Made by a program: the position numbers and the translations under genes. DNA of 64,000 nt, taken from NCBI RefSeq assembly GCF_017303275.1, contig NZ_JAFKOJ010000002.1, positions 806,001-870,000 of the forward strand, in the 5' to 3' direction. Position 1 is the first letter of the stretch. Each line of letters begins with the position of its first letter. Origin of the DNA: Bacillus sp. NTK034. Its GTDB lineage: Bacteria; Bacillota; Bacilli; Bacillales; Cytobacillaceae. The notes under the pieces are model-generated. The model was given only the letters and a program-made list of their open reading frames with translations, ran no database searches and was not told where the DNA came from. This document shows positions 56,744 to 64,000 of the stretch, piece after piece.

Positions 56744-57613
56744 TTGAAAAAATCCCTTGCAATCCTTACTGGCTTCTTGATGATTCTAATGCTGGCTGCG
56801 TGCAATGAAACAGCCAAACCTGTTAATGAATCTGCTGGCGGCACGGGCAAGGAAGAGACAAAAACAGAAGAAGCTTCAGAATTGACACTGGAGGAAGTTT
56901 TAACGAAATCTACCGAAGCTTCAGAAGAGCTAAAAAGCTTCTCGGTAAATATGGATATGAGGCAGGAAATGAGCTCAGGCACTGAAGGGGAAAATATGAA
57001 TATCGATTCTGCCATTGATATGGATGTTACAACAGATCCGATGGCCTTCTACCAAAAAATGACTATGTCGATGGACGGAACAGAAGAATCGTATGATATT
57101 GAAAGCTATTTTACTGAAGAAGGCATGTTCCTTTATGATGCAGCCGGTAAGCAGTGGATGAAGTTCCCTAAAGAAATGTCGGATGATTTGCTTCAAATGT
57201 CCAGCCAGCAGACAAATCCTGGTGAAGAACTAAAGAAATTGCAGGAGTTCGTGGACGACTTTACGTTTGAACAGGATGCAAAAAGCTATATTCTAAAACT
57301 GAAAGCCGATGGAGAAAAATTCAATGATTTTGTGAAGGAAACAGCAGCAGAAACACTTCCGCCTGAACTGGCAGCCAACGGAGAAATGCTTGATAACATG
57401 AAAATTAACGGCGTGGAATACGAAATCGTGATTGATAAAGAAACTTTTTATCCAAGCGTGCTGAATATGATTATGGAAATGGAAATTACGGCTGAAGGCC
57501 AGACCATATCCATGAAGCAGACCATGAACGGCCAATATGCAAACTATAATAAGGTAGAGGCTATAGCCGTTCCACAAAAAGTTCTTGATACAGCTGTAGA
57601 AATGGAAATGTAA
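56744..57613 (+). CDS. Secreted lipoprotein, LppX/DUF6612-like
   Basis: A 289-residue exported lipoprotein. The signal peptide ends in LMLAAC, giving a lipidated Cys. The mature part begins with a disordered Glu/Lys-rich linker, then a domain with regular beta strands (AEGQTISMKQTMNGQYANYN). It resembles the DUF6612/LppX-like group, whose role may be lipid or hydrophobic ligand handling; that is weakly supported here. The start is taken at TTG 56744 with GGAG eight bases upstream; a GTG at 56735 is in frame. It is followed by a terminator. Confidence 0.75.
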   Translation: MKKSLAILTGFLMILMLAACNETAKPVNESAGGTGKEETKTEEASELTLEEVLTKSTEASEELKSFSVNMDMRQEMSSGTEGENMNIDSAIDMDVTTDPMAFYQKMTMSMDGTEESYDIESYFTEEGMFLYDAAGKQWMKFPKEMSDDLLQMSSQQTNPGEELKKLQEFVDDFTFEQDAKSYILKLKADGEKFNDFVKETAAETLPPELAANGEMLDNMKINGVEYEIVIDKETFYPSVLNMIMEMEITAEGQTISMKQTMNGQYANYNKVEAIAVPQKVLDTAVEMEM

Positions 57614-57614
57614 G

Positions 57615-57641
57615 AAAAGCTGAGGCACTCGCCTCAGCTAT
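57615..57641. terminator. Bidirectional terminator between the lipoprotein and the 57642 gene
   Basis: AGCTGAGGC pairs with GCCTCAGCT around ACTC, with A and T flanks. Confidence 0.82.
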
Positions 57642-57971
57642 TTATTTATGTTCCTCTTCAGTAAGGATCCCCATGCTTTCAATATGTTTTCTTGCTTCAT
57701 CATCTCCAAGATCATAAATCATTCCATATATTTTCTTCATTGTATCATCATAAGCGTCATTTTCACGGTCATAATGGTATTGAACATAAGGAACATGGGC
57801 TCTGAAAAAATTCTGCCACTCAGTTGAGTAGTTCTGATCAAAATATTCCCTTAAGGCAATGATTTCATCATCTGTCGCCTCTATTTTAAAATTCCATGTT
57901 GAACCAGTGGCACTTTGTGAAATCTCCCCAGAACCAAGCGTGATATAATACGTCTTTTTATTACCTTCCAA
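57642..57971 (-). CDS. Uncharacterised conserved Bacillaceae protein
   Basis: A 109-residue acidic, soluble protein. Distinctive segments are YYITLGSGEISQSATGSTWN and ALREYFDQNYSTEWQNFFRA, then VQYHYDRENDAYD. I recall similar proteins in Bacillus being annotated loosely as hydrolases, but there is no nucleophile motif, so no function is given. The ATG at 57995 lacks a good site; the TTG at 57971 has AAGGGGCTG at good spacing. A GC-rich terminator follows. Confidence 0.65.
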   Translation of the reverse strand: MEGNKKTYYITLGSGEISQSATGSTWNFKIEATDDEIIALREYFDQNYSTEWQNFFRAHVPYVQYHYDRENDAYDDTMKKIYGMIYDLGDDEARKHIESMGILTEEEHK

Positions 57972-58248
57972 TCCTGTCAGCCCCTTTTTTTTCATTCCTG
58001 TGACGCTGTTTCAACACCGGTTACTTTATCATTATTTATCATGACTTTTTTATTTCTATAGTTATCGTATCCCACATTTGTGATAAAATTATACGAAATT
58101 AAGATCATTCTTCATAAGCTTACATATACTAAGTTAAATAATTGAGAAACAGCTTCTCAATTTATCTGCGGTGAATATTTTCCTGCATCAGGGGTATTAA
58201 ATTAAGTATACTATATAAAACGGGAGTATATTTTAAGGAGGTGTTATC

Positions 58249-58506
58249 ATGAAACTGATTGATGAGCTATATGAACTTTACAGGAATAAGCTGACAGGTG
58301 ATGAAGAGGATATCGATATGCTCGCTTTTGCCTTCTTAGAAGAAATGGACAGAGAAGACCTGCTGAATATTATCAGGGATCTCGATAATCAGGAATTATA
58401 TGATTTAATGGGGCTTTATTTGATTGAGAGCTTAAAAGGGAAATTTGCCAGTGAGAATTACGGCCAGCGCAGAAGCCCGATCATTCATCACCGGAACATA
58501 CACTAA
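58249..58506 (+). CDS. DUF6154 family protein
   Basis: An 85-residue, acidic, mainly helical protein found in Bacillaceae (DUF6154, function unknown). The start follows a strong AAGGAGGTGTTATC. The N-terminal two-thirds is helical (LIDELYELYRNKLTGDEEDI, DMLAFAFLEEMDREDLLN), while the last 20 residues are basic and probably flexible. It is a single-gene unit with its own terminator. Confidence 0.75.
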   Translation: MKLIDELYELYRNKLTGDEEDIDMLAFAFLEEMDREDLLNIIRDLDNQELYDLMGLYLIESLKGKFASENYGQRRSPIIHHRNIH

Positions 58507-58545
58507 ACTATACATATCCGAATAATTAACTATCCATATTATTTG

Positions 58546-58572
58546 AAGGCGGCGATAAGCCGCTTTTTATTT
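58546..58572 (+). terminator. Terminator of the DUF6154 gene
   Basis: AAGGCGGC pairs with GCCGCTT around GATAA, then TTTATTTTATT. Confidence 0.8.
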
Positions 58573-58590
58573 TATTATGGCATTCCTTAT

Positions 58591-58610
58591 GCAAGGCGCT
58601 TCCGCTTTTA
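58591..58610 (-). repeat. Dispersed intergenic repeat, short remnant
   Basis: GCAAGGCGCTTCCGCTTTTA is the end block of the repeat family seen at 4611, 28180, 39376 and 47529, with nothing else of the element left. Confidence 0.6.
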
Positions 58611-58620
58611 TTCTTTGCAT

Positions 58621-58651
58621 ATAAAAAGACCAGCTTTCCAGCCAGTCTTTG
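58621..58651 (-). terminator. Terminator of dps
   Basis: Minus strand: AAGACTGGCT, loop, AGCTGGTCTT with one G-T pair, then TTTATATGC. Confidence 0.7.
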
Positions 58652-58655
58652 TTTA

Positions 58656-59093
58656 TTATCCAAGGTATGCTTTTAGCATCCAGATATGTTTCTTTAAACT
58701 TTGCTTTACAGCAATCAGCATGTCGCCTGTACCTTCATCTTTGGCTTCTTCTGCAAGCTCAATTGCTTCCTGAAGCTCGTCCACCATTTTTTCAAAGTCA
58801 TCAACGACCGATTGGACCATTTGTTCCTCATTTTCTTTTCCTGTCGCTTCTTCGAGGGAACTGGTTTCAAGAACTTCCTTCATAGTCGCAACCGGCTTAG
58901 CCTCAAGAGCCAGGATTCTCTCAGCCAATTCATCTACATGTACGTTGGCTTCATTATAAAGTTCTTCAAATTTTGCATGAAGGGTAAAAAAGTTTTTCCC
59001 TTTAATATACCAATGGAAATTGTGAAGCTTTACATATAGAACAGTCCAGTTTGCTACTTGCTGGTTAACAGCTTTTACTAATTCTTTACTCAT
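58656..59093 (-). CDS. dps: Dps family DNA-protection/ferritin-like protein
   Basis: A 145-residue four-helix-bundle protein that forms a dodecameric shell, oxidises and stores iron, and protects DNA. The Dps iron-site motif is KLHNFHWYIKG (residues ~24-34) with the acidic partners in EANVHVDELAERI. The start at 59093 is preferred over 59102 because GGGAGG lies nine bases before it. In B. subtilis dps (ytkB) is SigB-controlled; I did not find a certain SigB promoter here. Confidence 0.93.
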   Translation of the reverse strand: MSKELVKAVNQQVANWTVLYVKLHNFHWYIKGKNFFTLHAKFEELYNEANVHVDELAERILALEAKPVATMKEVLETSSLEEATGKENEEQMVQSVVDDFEKMVDELQEAIELAEEAKDEGTGDMLIAVKQSLKKHIWMLKAYLG

Positions 59094-59223
59094 ATAAATC
59101 ATCCTCCCAACAATAGATTACCCACAATAACAAAATTCAAACCTGTGCCTTGGCCATCGCGAAATCTTTCATGAAAGTGCTGCTTTCATGGTAAAATATT
59201 GAGGAGAGAAAAGGGGGAGAAGA

Positions 59224-59406
59224 ATGTATACGGTATTAGTCATATCGATTATCATTGTGATCGTGGTACTGCTTTTAAGCGTTATTACCACTTCAAAAGC
59301 TTACCAATTCAAGCATACAGTAGACCCGGTTGATCCGCTTCCTGACAGCGAGCAGGGACAAAAAGAGGCTAAAGAAGAGCAAGAAGATAACCAAAACCGT
59401 TCATAA
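59224..59406 (+). CDS. ytzI: Single-pass membrane protein YtzI
   Basis: A 60-residue protein of the YtzI family. The first ~20 residues form one hydrophobic helix (VLVISIIIVIVVLLLSVI), and the rest is a polar tail with HTVDPVDPLPDSEQGQKEA. It therefore sits in the membrane with a short soluble tail. The start follows AAAAGGGGGAGAAG. Function is unknown. It is between dps and cls, close to its B. subtilis place, and is followed by a terminator. Confidence 0.82.
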   Translation: MYTVLVISIIIVIVVLLLSVITTSKAYQFKHTVDPVDPLPDSEQGQKEAKEEQEDNQNRS

Positions 59407-59428
59407 GCATACGCTATTATATATACAG

Positions 59429-59456
59429 CCTCCGTACAACCGGAGGTTTTCCTTTT
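59429..59456 (+). terminator. Terminator of ytzI
   Basis: CCTCCG pairs with CGGAGG around TACAAC, then TTTTCCTTTT. Confidence 0.8.
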
Positions 59457-59496
59457 AAATGGACGGAAATAACATACATGTGGAGAGGACATTGAG

Positions 59497-60945
59497 ATGG
59501 ATATATACTCCATGATGCTTACAGTATTTTTAGTATTAAATATTATCCTGGCTGTTTTTGTTATCTTTCTGGAGCGAAGGGATGCAGGCGCCACATGGGC
59601 ATGGCTCATGGTTTTGTTCTTTCTCCCTCTTCTTGGTTTTTTCATGTACCTCTTCTTTGGGCAGAATTTAACCAGAAGAAAGATGTTCCAATGGGAAGAC
59701 CGTAAAAAGATTGGAATTGATGAACTGCTGAACAATCAGATCAGAGGAATCAAGGAAAAGGATTTCCATTTTCGAAATGACATAATTAAAAACTCCAAGG
59801 ACCTTATATATATGCACCTTGTCAACAATGATGCGGTGTTGACGCAGGACAACGAGGTCAGGATTTTTACAGATGGGAAAGAAAAGTTTAATTCGCTTGT
59901 GGAGGATATCAAAAATGCAGCCGATCACATCCATCTGCAATATTATATCTTCAAGAGAGATAATCTGGGGAAAAGCTTAATCAATCTTTTGACGGAAAAG
60001 GCAAGGGAAGGCGTAAAAGTAAGGCTTCTCTATGATGAACTGGGCTCAAGAAGCCTGCATAAAAGGGTGTTTAAAGAGCTGATTGCGGCTGGTGGGGAGA
60101 TTGAAGCCTTTTTCCCTTCCCGGCTGCACTTTATCAACTTGAGAATTAATTACCGGAACCATCGCAAAATTGCCATTATTGACGGCCGAATTGGATATGT
60201 TGGCGGGTTTAATGTCGGGGATGAATATCTCGGGCTTAATCCAAAGTTTGGATATTGGCGTGATACTCATTTAAGAATCAGGGGGAGTGCTGTCCATTCC
60301 CTGCAGACCCGCTTTATCCTGGACTGGAACCAGGCTTCGCATCGCCATGATATTTACTATGCTCCGGAGTATTTTCCGCTGGCCGAGTCTCGTGATAGCG
60401 TAGGGATGCAAATTGTTACCAGCGGGCCTGATTCGGAATGGGAACAGATTAAAAATGGGTATATAAAAATGGTTTCATCAGCCCGTAAATCTATTTATAT
60501 CCAAACCCCCTATTTCATCCCGGACGCCAGTCTCCTGGATGCATTGAAAATAGCTGCATTATCTGGGGTGGAAGTGAACATTATGGTACCGAACAAGCCT
60601 GACCATATGTTTGTTTATTGGGCAACCTACTCCTATATAGGGGAAATGTTAAAAGTAAATGCGAACATCTATATATATGAAAATGGCTTCATCCATGCAA
60701 AAACCTTGATTGTTGACGAGAAGGTTTCTTCGGTAGGAACCGCGAATATAGATGTTAGAAGCTTCAGGCTCAATTTTGAGGTAAATGCCTTTATATATGA
60801 TGAGGATGTTTCGAAAGAACTGACTGAGAGCTTTCAGGAAGATGTCCAGCTATCAACTAACCTGACTGCAGAAGATTACAGAAATAGAGCCTTAAAAATC
60901 AAATTGAAAGAATCCATCTCAAGGCTTTTATCGCCGATTTTATAA
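59497..60945 (+). CDS. cls: Cardiolipin synthase
   Basis: A 482-residue phospholipase-D-superfamily cardiolipin synthase that joins two phosphatidylglycerol molecules. Two N-terminal membrane helices (residues 5-25 and 37-55) anchor it. The two HKD motifs are HRKIAIIDGRIGYVGGFNVG near residue 218 and HAKTLIVDEKVSSVGTANID near residue 398, both complete. Bacillus often has several paralogues (ClsA, YwiE, YwjE); which one this is cannot be said. It ends in a terminator shared with luxS. Confidence 0.95.
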   Translation: MDIYSMMLTVFLVLNIILAVFVIFLERRDAGATWAWLMVLFFLPLLGFFMYLFFGQNLTRRKMFQWEDRKKIGIDELLNNQIRGIKEKDFHFRNDIIKNSKDLIYMHLVNNDAVLTQDNEVRIFTDGKEKFNSLVEDIKNAADHIHLQYYIFKRDNLGKSLINLLTEKAREGVKVRLLYDELGSRSLHKRVFKELIAAGGEIEAFFPSRLHFINLRINYRNHRKIAIIDGRIGYVGGFNVGDEYLGLNPKFGYWRDTHLRIRGSAVHSLQTRFILDWNQASHRHDIYYAPEYFPLAESRDSVGMQIVTSGPDSEWEQIKNGYIKMVSSARKSIYIQTPYFIPDASLLDALKIAALSGVEVNIMVPNKPDHMFVYWATYSYIGEMLKVNANIYIYENGFIHAKTLIVDEKVSSVGTANIDVRSFRLNFEVNAFIYDEDVSKELTESFQEDVQLSTNLTAEDYRNRALKIKLKESISRLLSPIL

Positions 60946-60987
60946 AATGCAGTTATCGACTTACACAATTTTATACTTATCTTATTA

Positions 60988-61017
60988 TAAAACGGGCTGA
61001 CCAGTCAGCCCGTTTTC
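60988..61017. terminator. Bidirectional terminator between cls and luxS
   Basis: AAAACGGGCTGA pairs with TCAGCCCGTTTT; 12 bp with A and T flanks. Confidence 0.9.
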
Positions 61018-61018
61018 T

Positions 61019-61492
61019 TTATGCAAAAACCTGTTTCAATTCATCCTTCGATTGATCCAGCCAGAACCTCATAAGACGTTTTGCACCTTCAAGATCATGA
61101 AGTTTTGCCTGTCCGCATTGCTTCTCATTTGCAGCAGGAATCTCGGTTATTTCAACCGCATCTTGCATTGTAGCTTCAAGCAGATCGATTATTTCTTCAA
61201 CTGAAGGCTCTCCGCTAACGACTAGATAATAGCCTGTCTGGCAGCCCATCGGGGAAATATCAATAATATCAAAATGATTATATTTCTCTGCATGTGTACG
61301 GATATTAAAAGCAAGCAGATGCTCAAGTGTGTGAATGACATCCGGCTTCATCGCCTGCTTATTTGGCTGGCAGAAACGGATATCAAACTTGTTAACTAAA
61401 CCGTCACTTCCCACTTTATGGACACCGCAGTGCCTCACATATGGAGCTTTAACAGCGTGGTGGTCCAATTCGAAACTTTCTACTGAAGGCAT
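61019..61492 (-). CDS. luxS: S-ribosylhomocysteine lyase LuxS
   Basis: A 157-residue metalloenzyme that splits S-ribosylhomocysteine to homocysteine and the precursor of autoinducer 2. The metal site is [14 protein letters not shown] (residues ~54-67) with the third ligand Cys in [12 protein letters not shown] near residue 126; the loop [14 protein letters not shown] holds the catalytic Cys84. All are intact. The start follows AGGGGAGTGTT. It is monocistronic; B. subtilis has it in the same neighbourhood. Confidence 0.97.
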   Translation of the reverse strand: MPSVESFELDHHAVKAPYVRHCGVHKVGSDGLVNKFDIRFCQPNKQAMKPDVIHTLEHLLAFNIRTHAEKYNHFDIIDISPMGCQTGYYLVVSGEPSVEEIIDLLEATMQDAVEITEIPAANEKQCGQAKLHDLEGAKRLMRFWLDQSKDELKQVFA

Positions 61493-61633
61493 TCAAAACA
61501 CTCCCCTAAAGTTTTCCTTTTATTATAACGCAATATCCGACTAAATACATCAAATTAATATGAAAATTATGACGTTTTCACGATTATATGTTATTTTAAA
61601 AGAAAATATGTTTTAACCAGGAAAGGTAATGCC

Positions 61634-61873
61634 ATGATCAAAAAAATATTGATTTTGATATTTCGTTTCTATCAAATTGTGATTTCCCCGCTGAAGCCAC
61701 CAACATGCCGGTTTTATCCGACTTGTTCCCATTATGGGCTGGAGTCTGTTAAGCGATTCGGCGCCCTAAAGGGCGGCTGGCTGACTATAAAACGGATTTT
61801 AAAATGTCATCCCTTTCATCCAGGCGGTGTTGACCTTGTTCCGGAGGAATGGCACAAAAAGAAAAAGAATTAA
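61634..61873 (+). CDS. ytjA: YidD-type membrane protein insertion efficiency factor
   Basis: A 79-residue YidD family protein, believed to help YidC/Oxa1-dependent membrane insertion. The hallmark cysteines lie in [19 protein letters not shown]. An N-terminal amphipathic/hydrophobic part ([16 protein letters not shown]) should bind the membrane face. The start follows AGGAAAGGTAATGCC. Its stop overlaps the end of the convergent ytiB by four bases, so no terminator fits between. Confidence 0.92.
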   Translation: MIKKILILIFRFYQIVISPLKPPTCRFYPTCSHYGLESVKRFGALKGGWLTIKRILKCHPFHPGGVDLVPEEWHKKKKN

Positions 61874-62442
61874 CCCTCGTATCCGTCCACTACCAGATCA
61901 AGCTTGCCTGTGCCAGGATGTATAACAAGCCCATGCACAGGCACATCTGCAGGCATTAAGGGGTGCTTTTTCACCATATGGACGCTATGGGATACACTAT
62001 CCTCTACATTTTCAAATCCTCTTAGCCAGTCCTCTGCAGCAATTCCTGAGTATGTCATCGTATCCAATGCATCCTCGGTAATGCCTCTCTCCTTCATGCA
62101 ACTGACAACCGCATCAGCCTTCATTCCGCTCATCCCGCAGTCATGATGGCCAATAACAAACACTTCTTTCGCCTGCAGCTGGTAAACAGCTACTAATATG
62201 CTTCTCATAATGCTGCCAAACGGATGCGTTACTAAAGCACCTGCATTTTTGATAATTTTCACATCACCGTTTCTTACATTGAGCGCTTTTGGCAGAAGCT
62301 CCACTAAACGTGTGTCCATGCAAGTCAAGATAACCATTTTCTTATTAGGGAATTTCGTTGTTTCAAATTCTTCATACTTTTTTTCTTCAACAAATTGCTG
62401 ATTATGGTCTAAGATTTCTTCTAAAAGTTTCATTTGTTCCAC
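61870..62442 (-). CDS. ytiB: Beta-carbonic anhydrase YtiB
   Basis: A 190-residue beta-class carbonic anhydrase that interconverts carbon dioxide and bicarbonate. Zinc ligands are in LTCMDTRL (Cys37 area), and HHDCGM gives His and Cys; the Asp/Arg dyad is in the first motif. Relatives without full activity exist, but all ligands are present here. The start follows AGGAGTGGAACAA. It converges on ytjA with a four-base overlap. Confidence 0.92.
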   Translation of the reverse strand: MEQMKLLEEILDHNQQFVEEKKYEEFETTKFPNKKMVILTCMDTRLVELLPKALNVRNGDVKIIKNAGALVTHPFGSIMRSILVAVYQLQAKEVFVIGHHDCGMSGMKADAVVSCMKERGITEDALDTMTYSGIAAEDWLRGFENVEDSVSHSVHMVKKHPLMPADVPVHGLVIHPGTGKLDLVVDGYEG

Positions 62443-62623
62443 TCCTGTCTTTTATACATTCCTTTACTTTAAGCAGGCATAAATGCTGCAATACTTGAGT
62501 AAAAGATGTCAATACTAATGATGACCTTTAACAGGCATCTATATTTATGATACATAAAGCTTGAGCTTCAAACAAATTTTTATCCTTGATTTTTAGCTGG
62601 ATATTTTGTAAGATAACTAAGTG

Positions 62624-62644
62624 AAATCGTAATGATTACGTATT
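62624..62644. promoter_or_regulatory. Zur box 1 upstream of znuA
   Basis: AAATCGTAATGATTACGTAT closely matches the Zur operator AAATCGTAATNATTACGATTT, with only the last bases different. Confidence 0.8.
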
Positions 62645-62726
62645 ATTAATCACCTGGACGCTGAGTGCGGCAATTAACTGAATTAACTGCCCTAATAAAC
62701 ATTATCTAAAATATAGTCCGTGCTTT

Positions 62727-62747
62727 AAATCGTAATAACTACGTTTT
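62727..62747. promoter_or_regulatory. Zur box 2 upstream of znuA
   Basis: AAATCGTAATAACTACGTTT is a second match to the Zur operator, 83 bases after the first and about 20 bases before the znuA start. Confidence 0.8.
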
Positions 62748-62765
62748 ATAAAAGGAGGAGAAAAA

Positions 62766-63803
62766 ATGACAAAGAAATGGTTAGTATTTATTCTAGGCCT
62801 AACTCTTGTTCTATCAGGATGCTCAGAGGAAAAGCCAGAGGAAAACAGCAGCAATAAAACTAAGGTTTATACAACTGTGTACCCGCTTCAATATTTTACT
62901 GAACGAATCGGAGGGGATGCGTTAGAAGTTGAAACCATCTATCCTCCCGGATCGGATGAACACACTTTTGAACCATCACAAAAAGATATGATGAAGCTGG
63001 CTGATTCAGATCTTTTTATTTTTATAGGACTCGGTCTTGAAGGCTTTGTGGAAAATGCAAAAGAGACATTGAAAAATGAAAAAGTTAAAATGGTCGCTGC
63101 AGGAGAAAATATCGAATTTGTTCACTCAGATGAAAATCATGATCCTGCCCATGAAGACGAAGGACATTCTGATGAAGCTGAGCATGAAGAAGAACATGCT
63201 GATGAACACGGTGCTGAATCTGAAGAGGGCCATGATCATGAAGGGGAATCCGAAGAGGGCCATGATCATAACCATGGAGATATCGACCCCCATGTTTGGC
63301 TGGATCCTTTATACTCCAAAGAATTGGCTGAATCAATTAAAGATGCTTTAGTAGAAAAGATGCCTGAGCAGAAGGAGCAATTTGAACAGAATTATTTGGA
63401 GCTTGCTGAGGAGCTCGATAATCTTCATAATGATTTTGAGCAGACAGTTCAAAATGCTGTGCATAAGGAATTCATTGTTTCACACGCAGCATATGGATAT
63501 TGGGAAGACCGATATGGTTTGGATCAAATCAGTGTATCCGGGTTAAACTCTTCCAGCGAGCCTACTCAGAAAGAACTGCAGAAAATCATTGCGGAAGCAA
63601 AAGAACATGACTTGAAATATGTCTTTTTTGAACAGAATGTCAGCTCGAGACTGACTGAAACTCTGCAAAAGGAAATCGGCGCAAAACCGTTAATGCTTCA
63701 TAATTTATCGGTCCTGACGGAAGAAAATATTAAAGAAAACCAAACGTATTTTACATTAATGAACGAAAATCTTGCTGCCCTTGAAAAAGCTCTAAATGAA
63801 TAA
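62766..63803 (+). CDS. znuA: Zinc ABC transporter substrate-binding lipoprotein ZnuA
   Basis: A 345-residue cluster A-1 metal receptor. The signal peptide ends in LVLSGC. PPGSDEHTFEPSQKDM supplies the first ligand His, and HVWLDPLYSKELA and VSHAAYGYWE the next ones. Between residues ~120 and 175 is a His/Glu/Asp-rich loop (HDHEGESEEGHDHNHGD and similar), which marks zinc-type receptors. It is under two Zur boxes and followed by a terminator, with no znuC or znuB directly downstream, so the ATPase and permease lie elsewhere. B. subtilis calls this gene adcA. Confidence 0.93.
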   Translation: MTKKWLVFILGLTLVLSGCSEEKPEENSSNKTKVYTTVYPLQYFTERIGGDALEVETIYPPGSDEHTFEPSQKDMMKLADSDLFIFIGLGLEGFVENAKETLKNEKVKMVAAGENIEFVHSDENHDPAHEDEGHSDEAEHEEEHADEHGAESEEGHDHEGESEEGHDHNHGDIDPHVWLDPLYSKELAESIKDALVEKMPEQKEQFEQNYLELAEELDNLHNDFEQTVQNAVHKEFIVSHAAYGYWEDRYGLDQISVSGLNSSSEPTQKELQKIIAEAKEHDLKYVFFEQNVSSRLTETLQKEIGAKPLMLHNLSVLTEENIKENQTYFTLMNENLAALEKALNE

Positions 63804-63810
63804 ATACTTT

Positions 63811-63838
63811 CACCTCCCGGCTTGGGAGGTTTTTTCAT
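63811..63838 (+). terminator. Terminator of znuA
   Basis: ACCTCCCGG, a short loop, and GGGAGGT form a stem, followed by TTTTTTCATTT. Confidence 0.85.
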
Positions 63839-63988
63839 TTAAAAACAGTCCAAACTTGACAATTCCTTCAAATACCATGTCTGAATCCAAAGACTCTGCA
63901 AAAAATAAAAAAGACCCTGGTACCCAGGTGCCGCCCGAAATTTGCAATTTTCGGCTTGGTCATATTTTCTGCTTAGGAGTGATCAGCA

Positions 63989-64000
63989 ATGGCAAAAGAT
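63989..64000 (+). CDS. Start of a gene cut by the window edge
   Basis: TAGGAGTGATCAGCA followed by ATG gives MAKD and then the window ends. The ribosome binding site is good, but four codons are too few to say what it encodes. Confidence 0.35.

Overview
The window looks like a chromosomal segment from a Gram-positive, endospore-forming member of the Bacillaceae (Cytobacillus/Mesobacillus/Bacillus type). AAGGAGG-type ribosome binding sites, frequent TTG and GTG starts, many sporulation-lineage genes, and a T-box, a SAM-I riboswitch and Zur boxes all support this. Gene order follows the Bacillus subtilis 'yt' region closely (sftA, ytpQ, ytpP, ytoQ, ytoP, ytnP, trmB, ytzH, ytmP, amyX, ytlR, ytlQ, ytlP and so on to luxS and ytiB). 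I recognised this from memory of gene families and neighbourhoods, not from a search. No rRNA, tRNA, CRISPR array or prophage was seen.

Layout. 1-220 appears to be the right end of an IS200/IS605-type element whose body lies to the left. 277-9553 holds the DNA translocase SftA and a run of small housekeeping genes: YtpQ, thioredoxin, an EIIC-like membrane protein, a lipoprotein, YtoQ, a DUF84 phosphatase, an M42 peptidase and a PepSY protein. 9601-19182 has lactonase YtnP, TrmB, YtzH, a kinase-like YtmP, pullulanase AmyX, a lipid-kinase-like YtlR, YtlQ, the RNA cyclic phosphodiesterase and a cysteine synthase. 19239-25662 has D-amino acid aminotransferase, dipeptidase PepV, an EcsAB-like ABC exporter, an unusual M48 protease fused to ankyrin repeats, and the regulator YtzE. 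25729-33415 has a pseudouridine synthase, the lipid II flippase MurJ/YtgP, YtfP, Cse60, a rhodanese, and leuS behind a leucine T-box.

33526-37371 is a coherent accessory module: a 3-hydroxybutyrate dehydrogenase, a GntP-type permease and a sigma-54 activator. A near-perfect -24/-12 promoter, a perfect cre site and two large palindromes lie between the activator and the permease gene. 37515-45289 has an unrecognised protein with a possible CTG start, an MFS exporter, YtzC, YtqAB, sesquarterpene synthase YtpB, lysophospholipase YtpA, a gamma-carbonic-anhydrase-like protein and a C39-like peptidase. 45329-51780 covers asnB, metK (SAM-I riboswitch, with a repeat element between riboswitch and gene), a DCC thiol oxidoreductase and pckA. 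51905-52135 is a 52-bp-period tandem repeat. 52226-63803 has YtmB, YtmA, the YtlACD ABC importer, YtkD, a lipoprotein, Dps, cardiolipin synthase, LuxS, YidD, carbonic anhydrase and a Zur-regulated ZnuA.

At least two families of dispersed intergenic repeats are scattered through the window (4611, 28180, 39376, 47529, 58591; and 17235, 33088). Most gene ends carry clear hairpin terminators, many of them symmetrical and shared by convergent genes. Ribosome binding sites move the start away from the longest open frame in about twenty genes. These choices are explained gene by gene.
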